A stretch of DNA of 64,000 nucleotides from Unio delphinus (Eukaryota; Mollusca; Bivalvia; Unionida; Unionidae). The translations under genes and the position numbers were made by a program. The stretch is from assembly GCA_029339505.1 (NCBI GenBank), contig JAQISU010000033.1, positions 5,690,001-5,754,000 on the forward strand, given 5' to 3'. Below the pieces are notes generated by a model. That model searched no databases. It worked only from the letters and a program-made list of their open reading frames with translations, and was not told the origin of the DNA. This document shows, piece after piece, positions 1-13,015 of this stretch. The stretch's first letter is position 1; each line of letters opens with the position of its first letter.

Positions 1-935
1 CATATCTTTCATACATTCAAGAAGACGTAGCCGAGGGCGAAACTCGGTCTGCTGTGACGAATTACGTGTTATTGTTGGCATACAAACTCCAACCAGTTCG
101 ATCTAGAATTATTATCGGGCAGTAAATCTTAAAAGGACTGGATAATACTTAACAGATCAAATGATTAGCTTTACTCAAATGAATATACATGTCATTGCTA
201 ACAAATGTACAAACTATTATCGATTCTGAAGTATATTTTTTAATAACAGTATCTCCAGAGAGCAATAAAACTGAATGAGTTAAGGAATTTGTCTCATCGA
301 AAACAAAGACCGATAAGCATTGTAACATGTACAATACAATCACTAATAATACTCGATGTGCTGCCTCATTATACAAATCTATATATGTTGAATAATTGAA
401 CATTAAAACCGTCGAAATAATCATATAATTTTTTTTTCTATCCCATACTCAAACCGTTTGTCTGTCGTCAACAATGCAATCATAAAATCTTAATTATGAC
501 TAGACGATTTAGTATCATTTCACTTTGGAATAATCTGCCATACAATGTAAAGAGTCATTTAGACGTTACCGAGATGCGTAGTGGTGGTGTTGGTGTTGGT
601 ATTAATGTGGAGATTTGCTGGTGGTGGACAATCAACAATGTTAAAATGCCGTCATTATTTGAATGATAACTAGCTGAGATTACCAATAATGTCGAGCAAG
701 TTATGAAGATAAGATTTGACGTTGCAAAGGGATTCAATTAGCAATTTGCCCAGCGTTGAATATAACGTTAACTAATACAATCAGTACAAACAGCGACTGA
801 TTCTGGATTTGTCTTCATTATCTCTGAAACGCAATAAGACTATCGGAACCAGGGGGCTTATAATTATCGAAACAAATGAGACGTATACGCATTGTGCCAT
901 TTTCAATATAATCGCTTAAGTTTAAGTAATCGGTC
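1..935. other. No recognisable gene or element
   Basis: AT-rich single-copy-looking sequence. The open frames here are short, lack any recognisable domain and have no supporting splice or start context. A local GGTGGT/GGTGTT-rich patch lies near 580-630. I see no tRNA-like boxes or terminal repeats. Confidence 0.5.
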
Positions 936-1191
<256 letters not shown>

Positions 1192-1934
1192 TACAGGGTA
1201 TCACTGATACAACCTCGAGATGGATAAAGTAATTATGCAAACAAAAACGAGGCATACCAAGTTTAAATGAAAAATTTATACTAATTTATAATATATTTAC
1301 GGGATGAAGGAGCTCTAAACAACATTTTCCAGTGCGTCAGCCAAAAGTGTAGTTATTCACGTATCGTGAGTAAACGCAATATCTTTTGCAAATGATAATT
1401 TTCTTCTTTTATTTTATGAGCTACTATTATTATAAACATATTGATTAAGTAAATATAAGAAAAAGAAGGGTTGGTGAAGGCGTGTTGCGTATCAATATTT
1501 ATTTAATACGAAGTAGTTATAGTAAGTGTGGACTAAAGTAAGCGATAGGAATAATTCTGAATTGATTTAGATTTTCATTCTCGCTTGGTTCGCTGGTACG
1601 CTGTAGCACATGTGGGGTTTCTCAAAATAGCAGGCATAATTCATCCGAAATTGTACGCTCGAAGGCTCAAGACAGACAATTAATGGGATTATTTTGATTC
1701 TTTTACTGGCAAAAGACTTGTTTTATTGGATTGTTTTGTGCTTGGTGGGGAAGTAGTCTTTAATTTTGTTACTAAATTGTTGTTTATTCATCAAAGTAAG
1801 TATCACAATTGGAGATATATGGGTCTTGTTGTGCCTATGGGAATTGTGGGTATAAAGGCAAGCGGTGCTTTAATTTTCATACGGAACGCCTTCATTAAAA
1901 CAATACGATTAGGAGATTTAGTTAGTATCACTAA
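1192..1934. other. Unannotated AT-rich sequence before the first MITE
   Basis: No recognisable gene. An open frame at 1726-1980 runs into the left terminal repeat of the MITE at 1935, so its last 15 codons are transposon sequence. No domain is visible, so I do not call it. Confidence 0.4.
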
Positions 1935-2409
1935 GGTGGATGGGGCCAGTTTCCCATATTTGGACCTGGTAGATTTCTAATGATATCGGTATTATCTGAG
2001 TTTTTGACCTATTATTGTATTATAATAATAGATATATTGGTGAACTAGGTGTTCTAGTCTTGTGTTGTTCGTGAAATTGATGTGACCAATGTCTACCTCC
2101 CATAATCTCTGCGTAGTTTGTAGCCATTGAAATACCAATAGTTGGCTAGAACGTAGAGCTAGCCACTCCTAGCAGCAGACAAATGGGTTCAAGGCAAGTA
2201 GAATAACGCAAAACTGGCTTGGGTGACAACTATTTTGAATTGCAACACTATACTTGTCAGGTCAAGTGTGTGACATGATTATATTGTGCTTCATAATACC
2301 TATCTAAAAATGGGACCTTTTCGACATCACTTATGTATTATTGTTATGAATTTTTATATTTGCAGGTGGATGCGATATTAAATTTGAATATAAGACAGTC
2401 CCCTGCCTC
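1935..2409 (+). mobile_element. PIF/Harbinger-like MITE, copy 1
   Basis: The left terminus GGTGGATGGGGCCAGTTT (1935-1952) and right terminus ending CCCTGCCTC (2409) are degraded inverted repeats of each other. They match the much better preserved termini of the inverted copy at 37803-38450. Flanking trinucleotides are TAA (1932-1934) and TTA (2410-2412), fitting the TWA target preference of PIF/Harbinger elements. The body matches the other copy along most of its length when reverse-complemented, for example around 2155-2235 and 2255-2395. This copy lacks about 170 bp present in the middle of the other one. It has no transposase reading frame, so it would be non-autonomous. The superfamily call rests on the 3-bp target and the terminus style only. 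Confidence 0.72.
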
Positions 2410-2412
2410 TTA

Positions 2413-3259
<847 letters not shown>

Positions 3260-3436
3260 CTAAGAAAACCTAACTCTTTATTACACCTGGCAGCTTTATT
3301 TTACAGTAAGATATCTAATCAAGTGACTCTTCAATGCCTTCTCAATCGATAAGCTCAGATGCTCCATTAGGTTTGGAATTCCACCGGATGTCATTGATAT
3401 CAGCCTGGAGACTTTATAGCGCTGATTACATTTCCT

Positions 3437-3848
3437 TCACCGCATTACAAGTCCATAAAACATTTTAGGAGACATGCTGATAATCCTGTCGGCACAAAAC
3501 ATGAGACCTTGTGCTGCGAAATCATCTCCAGAGGTTAAAGCTGTAATCCATTTGTCAAACAAGTCTCTGATTGGTATACAACAAAAATGACAGGGAATGG
3601 AAACGTTAATGGTAGTGTGACACCTGACTGAGGAGCAGTGCAGCTGCTTTGGCTTCAATGTACTTAAATTATTATCACCTGACAGAAATACTTGTATTGA
3701 AACAGGCGTGGGCATCGAATTATTATCAAAATATATAGACTGAAAAGGAGAAAGTTCTCGAGGATGCCCGTTTTGGTTCAACTTTTCCCGCGTGATCATA
3801 ACATTTTGACAATAGAAATGATCCATTTCCGTCGTCTTTCTATTGACT
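3437..3848 (-). CDS. Candidate terminal exon, unknown protein (speculative)
   Basis: On the minus strand an open frame runs from a good-looking 3' splice acceptor (pyrimidine-rich TTTATTTTACAG ending at 3849) to a TGA at 3437-3439. An ATG lies at 3824-3826, with purine at -3 and G at +4, giving 129 residues. If the frame is entered from the acceptor it stays open. Two AATAAA signals follow on the same strand, at 3295-3300 and 3277-3282. The predicted peptide has a Cys/His-rich stretch around residues 62-83 but no domain I can name, and its composition is not repeat-like. This could be the last exon of a spliced gene, a lncRNA exon, or chance. It is the only open frame outside transposons with acceptor, start context, stop and poly(A) signals in the right order. 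Confidence 0.25.
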
Positions 3849-3860
3849 CTGTAAAATAAA

Positions 3861-4489
3861 GTTACTATAAATTATGTCACGCGTTAAATAATATTTATTA
3901 AAAAAAAATATGCTTACATCGCTTTTCTTCGCCAAAATCTTATCTGAACTAAAATGATCAATGCAACAAAAATATGACATTAATTAAAAAGCTATTCAGC
4001 GTGATTCTGTATCTTATATTTCTGTTGCTGAAAATATGTTATGCATTAACTGCATAAAAATCAAAAAGAATAATAAAATAATAACTCGCATACACATATT
4101 TTGCTTGCAGTGTTTAATAAAAGGATATATCGTATTTTGATAATGTCATTTCAGTGATTCTAGATTAAGGAAAACCATCAAGATATAATGTACAACTTGC
4201 CAACAAATTAAACAGCTTGTCACTTTAAAAACCGTCATTTTTAACGCAAAATATGTCAGTGCCTACTACAGTCATGATGTTGCCAATATTTTGGTATTTC
4301 TGTTTTGAAAAGATTGCATTTGCTGACATGTCCTTGATCACGTGGAATAAAGATCATACATAGAATAGTTTATAGTAAAGCGAAGGCATATCGTTCTACA
4401 AAACATCTGCTCCATCTTTTGAGTTTGGTCACGGACTAGAAGATATGATTAAAATTTTTTATTCATATACACTTCTTCCGGTTTTTGTG
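3861..4489. other. No recognisable gene or element
   Basis: AT-rich sequence with no conserved domain, terminal repeats or tandem structure that I can see. Confidence 0.4.
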
Positions 4490-4780
4490 TACTATACGCT
4501 AATAATGGGGTCGCAAGTTCGAAACTCGGGGCTGCATTTCCGTTTGTTTTGTTTTTTTAGGCTCATACTTATAAATTCACTCATCTGAATTTCTTTCAAA
4601 TAATTTTAATTTTTATTTTTAAAACCTCTTTTTATGACTCCCATACTGGGATGGGTAATTATTTGTCTTTCTGTACATCTCAATTGTAAAGCAAGAGGTT
4701 ACGAGTTCAAAACTTGTGGCAACATCCCAAATTCTTATATACTTATTTCTATTTTTATTTCGAAACCTTAAATCCGATTG
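4490..4780 (+). repeat. Two tandem tRNA-like (B-box) segments, possible SINE remnants
   Basis: Two segments about 185 bp apart share a pol III B-box-like core, GTTCGAAACTC near 4515 and GTTCAAAACTT near 4701. Each is followed by similar context (GGGGCTGCAT versus GTGGCAACAT) and a T-rich stretch ending in AAACCT. I cannot find a convincing A box, so these are either decayed SINE heads duplicated in tandem or a local tandem duplication of an AT-rich unit. Confidence 0.35.
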
Positions 4781-5110
4781 TCCACTTCAGCTATTTAGGG
4801 TTAGTTCCATGTTTATATATTTGGATGTTTTAAATTTTAACTGAAGTACGATTTAAAACAATCTTTAATGACAATCGGTATGCGTATTCGAATGTACGTT
4901 TGCTCTACAAGTCAATTTTTTTTTTTAAACACTTGAGTCCGATAGTAAAGCATTCCTCATTGATTCAAACACTACAACATATGTAACATGATACGGTATT
5001 AGACGACCACTGCTATATTAATTTTAAGTGCGTTGATGTGCATAGTGGTTAGAAACCATTGGTTTTAGAATGGAACTTTCAAACATTTTAATAAGTTGTC
5101 GTAACAGATA

Positions 5111-5111
<1 letters not shown>

Positions 5112-5165
<54 letters not shown>

Positions 5166-5480
5166 ATTTGAATCTGGATTTGTAAGGAAGATTTAACAAT
5201 TTTGCAGTCATACGATGTCTTCTGTGTGGCAGTTTATAGTGATGTCTAGCACTGGGACAACGTGCCGCAGACATGTATCATAATCTCCCACCCAGTCACA
5301 ATAGCCTGACACCAGGCCGACCAGTCCTAACACTAACCTCTTAATGCTGAGCGCCAAGCGAGGCAGCTGTTGGTACCATTTGTTTTAAATACATTCTTTC
5401 ATATGACTCGGCCGGTGCTCGATTCCGCGACATTCCGCATTCGAAGCGGACGCTCTAACCACTAAGGCAACGGAGCGGTC
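5112..5480 (-). mobile_element. tRNA-derived SINE, near-complete copy A
   Basis: Read on the minus strand from 5480, the element begins with a tRNA-like head. An A-box-like TTAGTGGTTAGAGCG lies at about 5451-5465 and a B-box-like GGAATCGAGCACC at about 5414-5426. Then comes a GC-richer body (about 5200-5390) that recurs in two further copies at 22.1 and 25.5 kb. The element ends in a (CA)n tail, seen on the plus strand as (TG)n at 5113-5163. Length is about 370 bp. The central segment with GACTGGTCGGCCTGGTGTCA resembles the shared core of SINE families I associate with molluscs; the exact superfamily is not determined here. It is non-autonomous and would rely on LINE reverse transcriptase. 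Confidence 0.8.
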
Positions 5481-5849
5481 TATAGGAAAATAAATGGCGT
5501 AAAACAGCAATTTAAAAAAAAGGAATTTGCATTGTTAGAAGCAAGTAATTAGCAGGAATAATATTATCTAAAGCATAAGCAATGTTTTTAATTTTTTTTT
5601 TTAATTTGCTACAACCGATGAAGAAATAGCATTCATCCAAGCCCCAAGTGCCAGTCTATACAAATTTGCGTAATGTGATCCAAGCTTCACATATTTTAAC
5701 TTCAGCACCCGAATCTCTACTATTGAACATTCCAAGTCTCTTGCAGATAATTTTAATCATCGATGATAAGAACTACACCTCTAACGAGGGCACGCGGACA
5801 ACTGATCACGTACAAATCAACGATGATTTGCCATTCTGTACACTCAGCC
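5481..5849. other. Flank between SINE and LINE
   Basis: No gene recognised. The last part (from about 5650) may be further decayed upstream sequence of the LINE, because an open but unrecognisable frame runs from 5648 into it. Confidence 0.35.
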
Positions 5850-6856
5850 TCTCTCAAGTGTCATATATCATTATCCAGTGTCTCATCAATTTGACGCTGA
5901 TGACACCCAAATATACAAGTCTAGCCAACCAACTGAAGTTGATGCTACCATCCATGGAGTAGATAGGTGCATTTCTGATGGTGAATCATGGATGACATGT
6001 AAAAAGATGCAGATGAATGATGATACAGTTGAGGCCATTCTGATCACAACACAAACACTCTCTCATTCACATCCTTTACCTCAGACAATAAATATCAGCA
6101 ACACCAACATTAAATTCACACCGTCAGTATGAAACCTAGGTGTTACTCTAGACAGTATTCTCACATTGCACCAACTTGTCATGAACATATGCAAGGCTGC
6201 ATATCTTGAACATCAGTTCCATTCGCAAATATCTTTCAGCTGATGCCACTAAAACACTTGTGTGTTCATTAGTACTTTCAAGACTAGATTATTGTAACTC
6301 AATTCTGTCTGGTTCGTCTCCATATCTTCTCCCGAAACTTCAAAAAGTTCAAAACACAGCTGCTCGGATCATCTTTAAAGTACCTCGATCATTGCACACC
6401 TCGCCACTGCTCTGTACCCTGCACTGGCTATCAATTCGATACAGAATCAAACACAAAATTTGTTCTCTGTGCTACGTTTTACTGACACACTCCAGTCCAA
6501 CATACCTATCCGGCCTCACCCACGTGTATACACGTGTATACACCAGCAAGATCCTTACGCTCGTCTTCTGACAATCGTATACTCATTGTTCCCACCATGA
6601 AAGTGATGTCATATGGACAACGTTCTTTTGCATACCAGGTCTCGGCGGTGTTGAACGAATTGCCCATTGCAATTCGACACAAACACACAGTGGTACCTTT
6701 TAAGAGTGCTCACCTTTATGGACTACAGGAACAAACTTAGAGACCTAGGATTGTTTTGTACTTTAAATATTTTCAGCATGTTTTATGTTTTCCAATTTAA
6801 TGGTTCTTTGTTTTTGTTTTTTCTGTAGTGTAGTCATATCATTATAGATATTGTGA

Positions 6857-6886
6857 AGCGCTTAGAGCTCCTAAAGATTAGGCGCT
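6857..6886 (+). other. LINE 3' UTR stem-loop
   Basis: The outer arms AGCGCTTA and TAGGCGCT form an 8-bp stem with one U-G pair, just before the (TTA)n tail. The same 30-nt structure is present in both other copies (52616-52645 minus, 53351-53380 plus). In L2-type LINEs such as eel UnaL2 a 3' stem-loop is what the element's reverse transcriptase recognises for target-primed reverse transcription; the same role is inferred here. Confidence 0.65.
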
Positions 6887-6897
6887 ATACAAAGTCC

Positions 6898-7015
<118 letters not shown>

Positions 7016-7715
7016 GTGTCAGCATGTGAAACTTCGATTAAAGGTAGGTAGGTAGATGGGAAGGCAGCAGGATATGTAGCGTTTTACGGCATCTCGGCTC
7101 GATTGAGGCAAAATGGTTCCAGCAAAGGTAAATGTTCTCAAGATATAACAATGAATTGCGCAAAATCTTTACAACTGTAGTCTAAACGCAACACTTTAAA
7201 ATGATTTGACGTTAGATATACAAAACTAAAAGAAATTGTAACCTCTTGTGTACTTTACAAAGAAGTCGATCATTCTCCACCTATATTAACAGTATCATGG
7301 CTTTATAGCAGAATATCGTTTAATTAAGGGGCATATGGATCATTTCAACCACTATCCGTTTTGATAGTGTCCTGGCATTTATTATTTAGATGTGCCCAAA
7401 AATGACCAATAAAAGAAGACCCTATGGGGAAAACAAAACACAAAATGTTCCCTTTTTATACACCCTTACTTTCGTTTGCTGGCATAGAACCATGATACAC
7501 TTAATGTACACATTATGTTTTACTGGTAAAAAATGAAAGTCAGTGAAAATTCAAATGTAAGATTGCTCTGCTTAATGCAATAATAACACGCATACACATC
7601 ATACATACTCTCTAAAATACAAATCATATGAAAAATAACAATCCTTTCAATTGCACTGGATCCGGCAGGAGATCGCATGCATCAGACATTGATTAATGGA
7701 AATGCAATAAACAGT
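7016..7715. other. No recognisable gene or element
   Basis: AT-rich sequence with no recognised frames or repeats. A short GTAG repeat (7043-7055) follows the LINE tail. Confidence 0.4.
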
Positions 7716-8105
<390 letters not shown>

Positions 8106-11100
8106 GAGAGGAACCATCAGAATATATGTAGTACAAATTTATTTATCAATATGCGTAACTTTCTTTGTGACACATTCAGGCCGGATTGTACTGGATAAAA
8201 TCTTTAGGTTTATTAGTCCAAAACTGTATTGGTACTTTAACCTTGGTTTTGCTTTATATACTACTCGGGGCGTCTAAATAATGACCTTGCAAAGAAATAT
8301 GAATGTATAAGAATCCAAAAGAAGTTAAATAGCTAACACTTAAAGATATGCATAATCAAATTCATTACATCCATTACCGGAAAGGTCGGTGATGAATGCC
8401 TAAATGGTCTGTTCTACTTTAATTATAGTTTCTAACTGGTCTAAGAGCTTTCGACTCGAAAAGAAGTCTTTTCAATTGCACACAAAATATAGAGAAAGCA
8501 CCCCTCATTAAATAAACAACAGTAAATGCTTTGATAAACTGTGCATTATGTTAATACTGGAAAAATATACTGAAAGTGTTGCTTTCTGATCAAGCTGGCT
8601 TCAACTTGATGCTGACGCTGAAAAATATGTTATAATGACCTAGCAGTGTTGTCTGGGTGGCACGTCGTGTGAAATGGTATTTGATCAACTTTGCCCTTCG
8701 CTCTATATTTTAATATGTCAGTTTCGTTCGTTTGTTTAGCCTTGTGGGTTACCTTCGCAACCAATTATTTGGCATAGCCTTGGTTAAACAAATGCTGAAA
8801 CAAATGTTTTTTTAAAGAATGTTTTATCGCCGGTGCAGATTCTGTTTATTCTCAGTGCCTGGTTATATGGGATATTCTGAATGCAATGTTTTGGATGACA
8901 ATTGTTTAGGGTGTTCAGCTATACCTATATTGTAGAAAAATCATTGCTAAGTTAACAACTTCTCGAATCAGTAAAGCAATTATTCAGCGTGATATTAGTA
9001 TGAAGATATTCGATACGTCTAAAGGACATCTGAAATCTTACATATTAGATAGATTTGTGTCCAACATATTATTGATCCATTATTGTTGTCAGTAGTAGTA
9101 ATACTAGCAGTTGCTGTAACATTTTCGTGATTAGGAATTTCTTAATAATTCCATACAAAGTTCGCATGCGTGATTGCTGATTGTATCTACCTGTCAATGT
9201 GATCAAAGCCGTTTGGAATCTATAGCGTAGAACGAACTAATAATATTTAAAATCATTTAAACTATTGTAACAAATTGTGCAAGTATGTATTGCAATACAG
9301 CAGTACGCAATGGTAGGTTGGTGTTCATAGAACAATAATCAGATATTGCCTCCTATCATAATACGTTTCTTCCGATTTATTGTTTTCAATTTTAAAGACA
9401 CAGTTAGTAATTAATATCATACTAGGATAAACGTACTTGAGTAGCGAGTGTTACTCAGGTAAAGGTAATAAGTCTGTTGTTGTTTGGCACTAATGTCTGA
9501 TTAGCTTTTTATAGACTCTTCATGTTTGTGGCCTGGAATATGCATACTATCATTTGGGGGAATGATTTAGTCTCCTAACTTCTGAATAAGGTAGTTTCGG
9601 CTGCTACTGTGTGTTAATGTCTTTCTTTCTGCTTCCTGAACCCTTTTGGGTTTGTCAGCGTCGTTTCGATAATTGCAATTGAAAGTCTTCATACTTTACC
9701 CCACAATATGATTTCAAACATTCAACGACAGAACATAAATACTTGCAGATGTCAACTCGTAAATCCAATCATTATCACGAAATTAGGCAAAATCGACAAA
9801 AATACAAACAAACCTATTCCAGACTAAATGTAAAAGGTGTTGCGATGCGCACTCATTCACAATATGGATATAAATTTCAATTTAAAGTAGACCAGAGCGT
9901 CATTTTCTTTTAAACGTGATGTCTAGCATGAGACTAAGTTTAACGTTTGTCTAGGTGGATTTACGTCCGCATTATATAATGCTGTTTTCGTGTACTTAAT
10001 AAATGCATAAATTTAAATACTTTGTTCCTGCAGATTAAATTGTTGTTATATTTAAACCATAGGTTCAATGAAAACAAAATGAGAATATAGAAACAATATT
10101 ACTGCATTTGTAAGGGAAAATATGAACTCGCTTTGTCCCATGTTCATACGCTCCCATATACATCAAACACCATTTCAGATCATGAATTATAAGTTTTGTT
10201 AGTATTATTATTAACAATAGTATTTTTAATATTACCAGTTTCTAGCAATATCATTATCATCGTAACACATATTATATATTTACAATACATGCAAATTTGA
10301 AATCCTTACTGGAAACTTAACATTTAAGAACTTAATAACAGCTATTAAAAATCAGATATTCCCCCAGTATTGCATTTACCCATACTGACACCTGCATTAA
10401 TGACCGACTAATCATTTAGTGAAACAAAATCGTCAAAATACGGTAAGCCAAGCAACTCGTAGCATGTCCAACGTTAGCTTTGCAAATATGCGCATCGATG
10501 TTAGCGTTTTTAATCTGCAAAAACAATCACTATTCAGACTAATTTGTTTGATTCCATAGAAAAGAATATATCAAAGTCTAAAAAGCATATAAAACTAAGT
10601 AAAATAAAAGCCGCGGTTAATTGTATTTAATTACTTCATCCATTTCAGTACAGAGTGTGTTTAAAGAGCGACTGCATAAAACTTTGTATATATTAGGCAA
10701 TGATGCACTATTATTGGACAGTGATAGATCATGTTGTTTTCTTAGGACTTCAAAAAAGAGACATTTTGATCTTTTAAATTAATCATTGTCTCGCTGATGA
10801 TGATTCAGTTTATCTTTTTCTAGCATAGGTTGTGAAAACAAATATGTTATGAGACAAAACGTAACACTCTAGAAGAGGATTTAGCATGGATTATGCAAAA
10901 GTTATTTTCAAACATAATGTCTTTAAGTAAGTTATTGTACAGCGTGCGTGTCAGTCTGTGAAAAATTCAGAGTCGCTTGATTTATTTTTAATGTCTGTAT
11001 TGGCACTTGACGTAGCCGTTCCCATACATCAAAATTCTTGTTTTGAAAAAGAAAACATTGTAGTTTCTCTTTGGATAATTTTAAATGAGCGAAGATAGTT

Positions 11101-11229
11101 AAAGATTTGATAAAATACTAACATTGATTAGAGTGTAGCAAAATGCTGCATGCCTGCAATCTTCAGAGTGAAGTATAAAATGCACACCGTTTGAATTATC
11201 TTTCAAACCTGAACAATGTGATAACAACC
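8106..11229. other. Long stretch without recognisable genes
   Basis: About 3.1 kb of AT-rich sequence. I found no long open frames, no tRNA-like boxes and no segments repeated elsewhere in the window. It may contain old, unrecognisable repeats. Confidence 0.4.
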
Positions 11230-11256
11230 AATGTGGTCAATGTGGTCAATGTGGTA
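11230..11256. repeat. 9-bp tandem repeat, three copies
   Basis: AATGTGGTC occurs three times in a row, the third ending in A instead of C. Confidence 0.85.
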
Positions 11257-11324
11257 AATGCAAATATTGATTACACAGAAGCTATGTATGCATACGTGTA
11301 ATCTTTCTATTCATGTACAAATGC

Positions 11325-11460
11325 ACCCAATTTCAGCATCTGTCCCCACCGGATGCTACTGGTAAGATGTCTGAAATTCACACATTGGCCGCGTATGAGA
11401 CTAGAACCCACGAATACAGAAGTTAGCTTGCAGCAATATGTAAAGGCCAGAGCATAACAC
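11325..11460 (-). mobile_element. Possible tRNA-related SINE remnant
   Basis: On the minus strand there is a B-box-like GGGTTCTAGTCTC (about 11396-11408) preceded by GCAAGCTAACTTCT. Together these look like the 3' half of a tRNA-derived SINE head. The sequence is GC-richer than its flanks. No clean A box, tail or second copy is visible. Confidence 0.35.
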
Positions 11461-11882
11461 AACTCCTGGACCCGAAGTCCAATTATTTTGTCAAGTCAAT
11501 AATACAGACTACTGCCTGACATGCAAGTTGTGTGCCATTTAATATATGGGTGGCTATTCGTTGTACAACATGGATGAATACTCACAAAAGCCACATGTGA
11601 TATAAAATCAACGCGACAGTCGCCAACCACTATAACTCAATTTGACATTCAGTCTAGTTTATCGAGATGTTACTGACTAACATTGGATGGACTCGCACAA
11701 AATGCAGACGCAACTAACAGTACTGGATACTGTAATTGAAAACTCATAGAAATTTGGCCTAAAGGAAAGAATTAAACTTTGCCGTTGCAGCCTTCTCAGA
11801 TTTACAGCCAGTCATTAGTTTTAAACCGTAAAGTTTTTCGCTAATAATTAAATTTGTATGATCGTATTTGTTATTGCTCTTG
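11461..11882. other. No recognisable gene or element
   Basis: AT-rich spacer before a (TTA)n array. The minus-strand frame crossing it owes its length to an asparagine run from the microsatellite. Confidence 0.4.
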
Positions 11883-11883
11883 C

Positions 11884-11941
<58 letters not shown>
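11883..11941. repeat. (TTA)n microsatellite
   Basis: About 58 bp of TTA units. Unlike the arrays at 6.9 and 53.4 kb, it is not preceded by the LINE stem-loop. Confidence 0.96.
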
Positions 11942-11942
<1 letters not shown>

Positions 11943-12243
11943 CATTTTCCCGACACAAAATATTTTAACATTTTGCAATATGCAGTTCTCCTTGTAAAAC
12001 TCTTCTTGGATATAAATTCTGGCGACGTTTGTTCACAACTTTTAATCAGGCCACAACATAATTCCTGTTTCGTAACATTATAGCAACCCCCTTGTATCTT
12101 ATTTCTGCACAAATTAGTAATGTTATATCTTTTGTTTCAAGTTGCACCCAGTCACACTAACATGTCGAAAGTCAATTCTTCTTAGATTTTTGTTCTTGTT
12201 ATGTTTGTTTTGTTTGTTTGTTTGCTTTACTCCCTTGACACAG

Positions 12244-12416
<173 letters not shown>

Positions 12417-12419
<3 letters not shown>

Positions 12420-12924
12420 TGCATATGATGAATAGAAAAATAGAAAATCCTTTCTGCGTCTCAGTTTATGTGAGAAAAACAACATAATTGTCAAATGCAC
12501 TAGATGTCCGTACATGACTTTTCTGGGAAAAAACTGTCTCATTGAAAGCAATGTTTATAATAAGCACGACTTTCTACCATGTTTTGTTTTGTGGAATTAT
12601 GATAAATAGTTTAAGGAAGCCATAGGACATGACAATTAAGAAAATATTCATAACAAGCCGACAAAGTTCAAAACAACTTCCCACAAACGTTAGTACTCTT
12701 TAACCTCGTTTTTGCAACTTGAATGGCTTGAATTATCTTCAGAAGTTTGAATATTTGAAGTTAATTCGCTCTAATAATGAACATGTTGCTGAATTGGATT
12801 AATATCCTTCGCTGGCTAAAGGAATTCTCTTTGAATGCATGATCTCTTTAGAGACTGTACGTCCTTATCACATTATTCTTTATGTGCTAGCTTATTCCTT
12901 GTCATAATGCACCAACGTCATTAA
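12417..12924. other. No recognisable gene or element
   Basis: AT-rich single-copy-looking sequence. Confidence 0.4.
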
Positions 12925-13015
12925 ATGAAATGTTCCGTGTATCCTATGAAAACGTTCCGTGTATCCTATGAAATGTTCCGTGTATCCTATGAAATGTTCC
13001 GTGTATCCTATGAAA
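12925..13015 (+). repeat. 21/22-bp minisatellite, four copies
   Basis: Four head-to-tail copies of a unit containing GTTCCGTGTATCCTATGAAA, with GTTCCG starting at 12932, 12954, 12975 and 12996 (periods 22, 21, 21). The 21-bp period keeps one forward frame open with a repeated heptapeptide MFRVSYE. Nothing else suggests that it is translated. Confidence 0.92.

Noticed and set aside
11883..11941. (TTA)n here (and at 58.1 and 60.5 kb) as another L2/CR1-like LINE tail
   Set aside because: No 30-nt stem-loop or coding similarity precedes these arrays.
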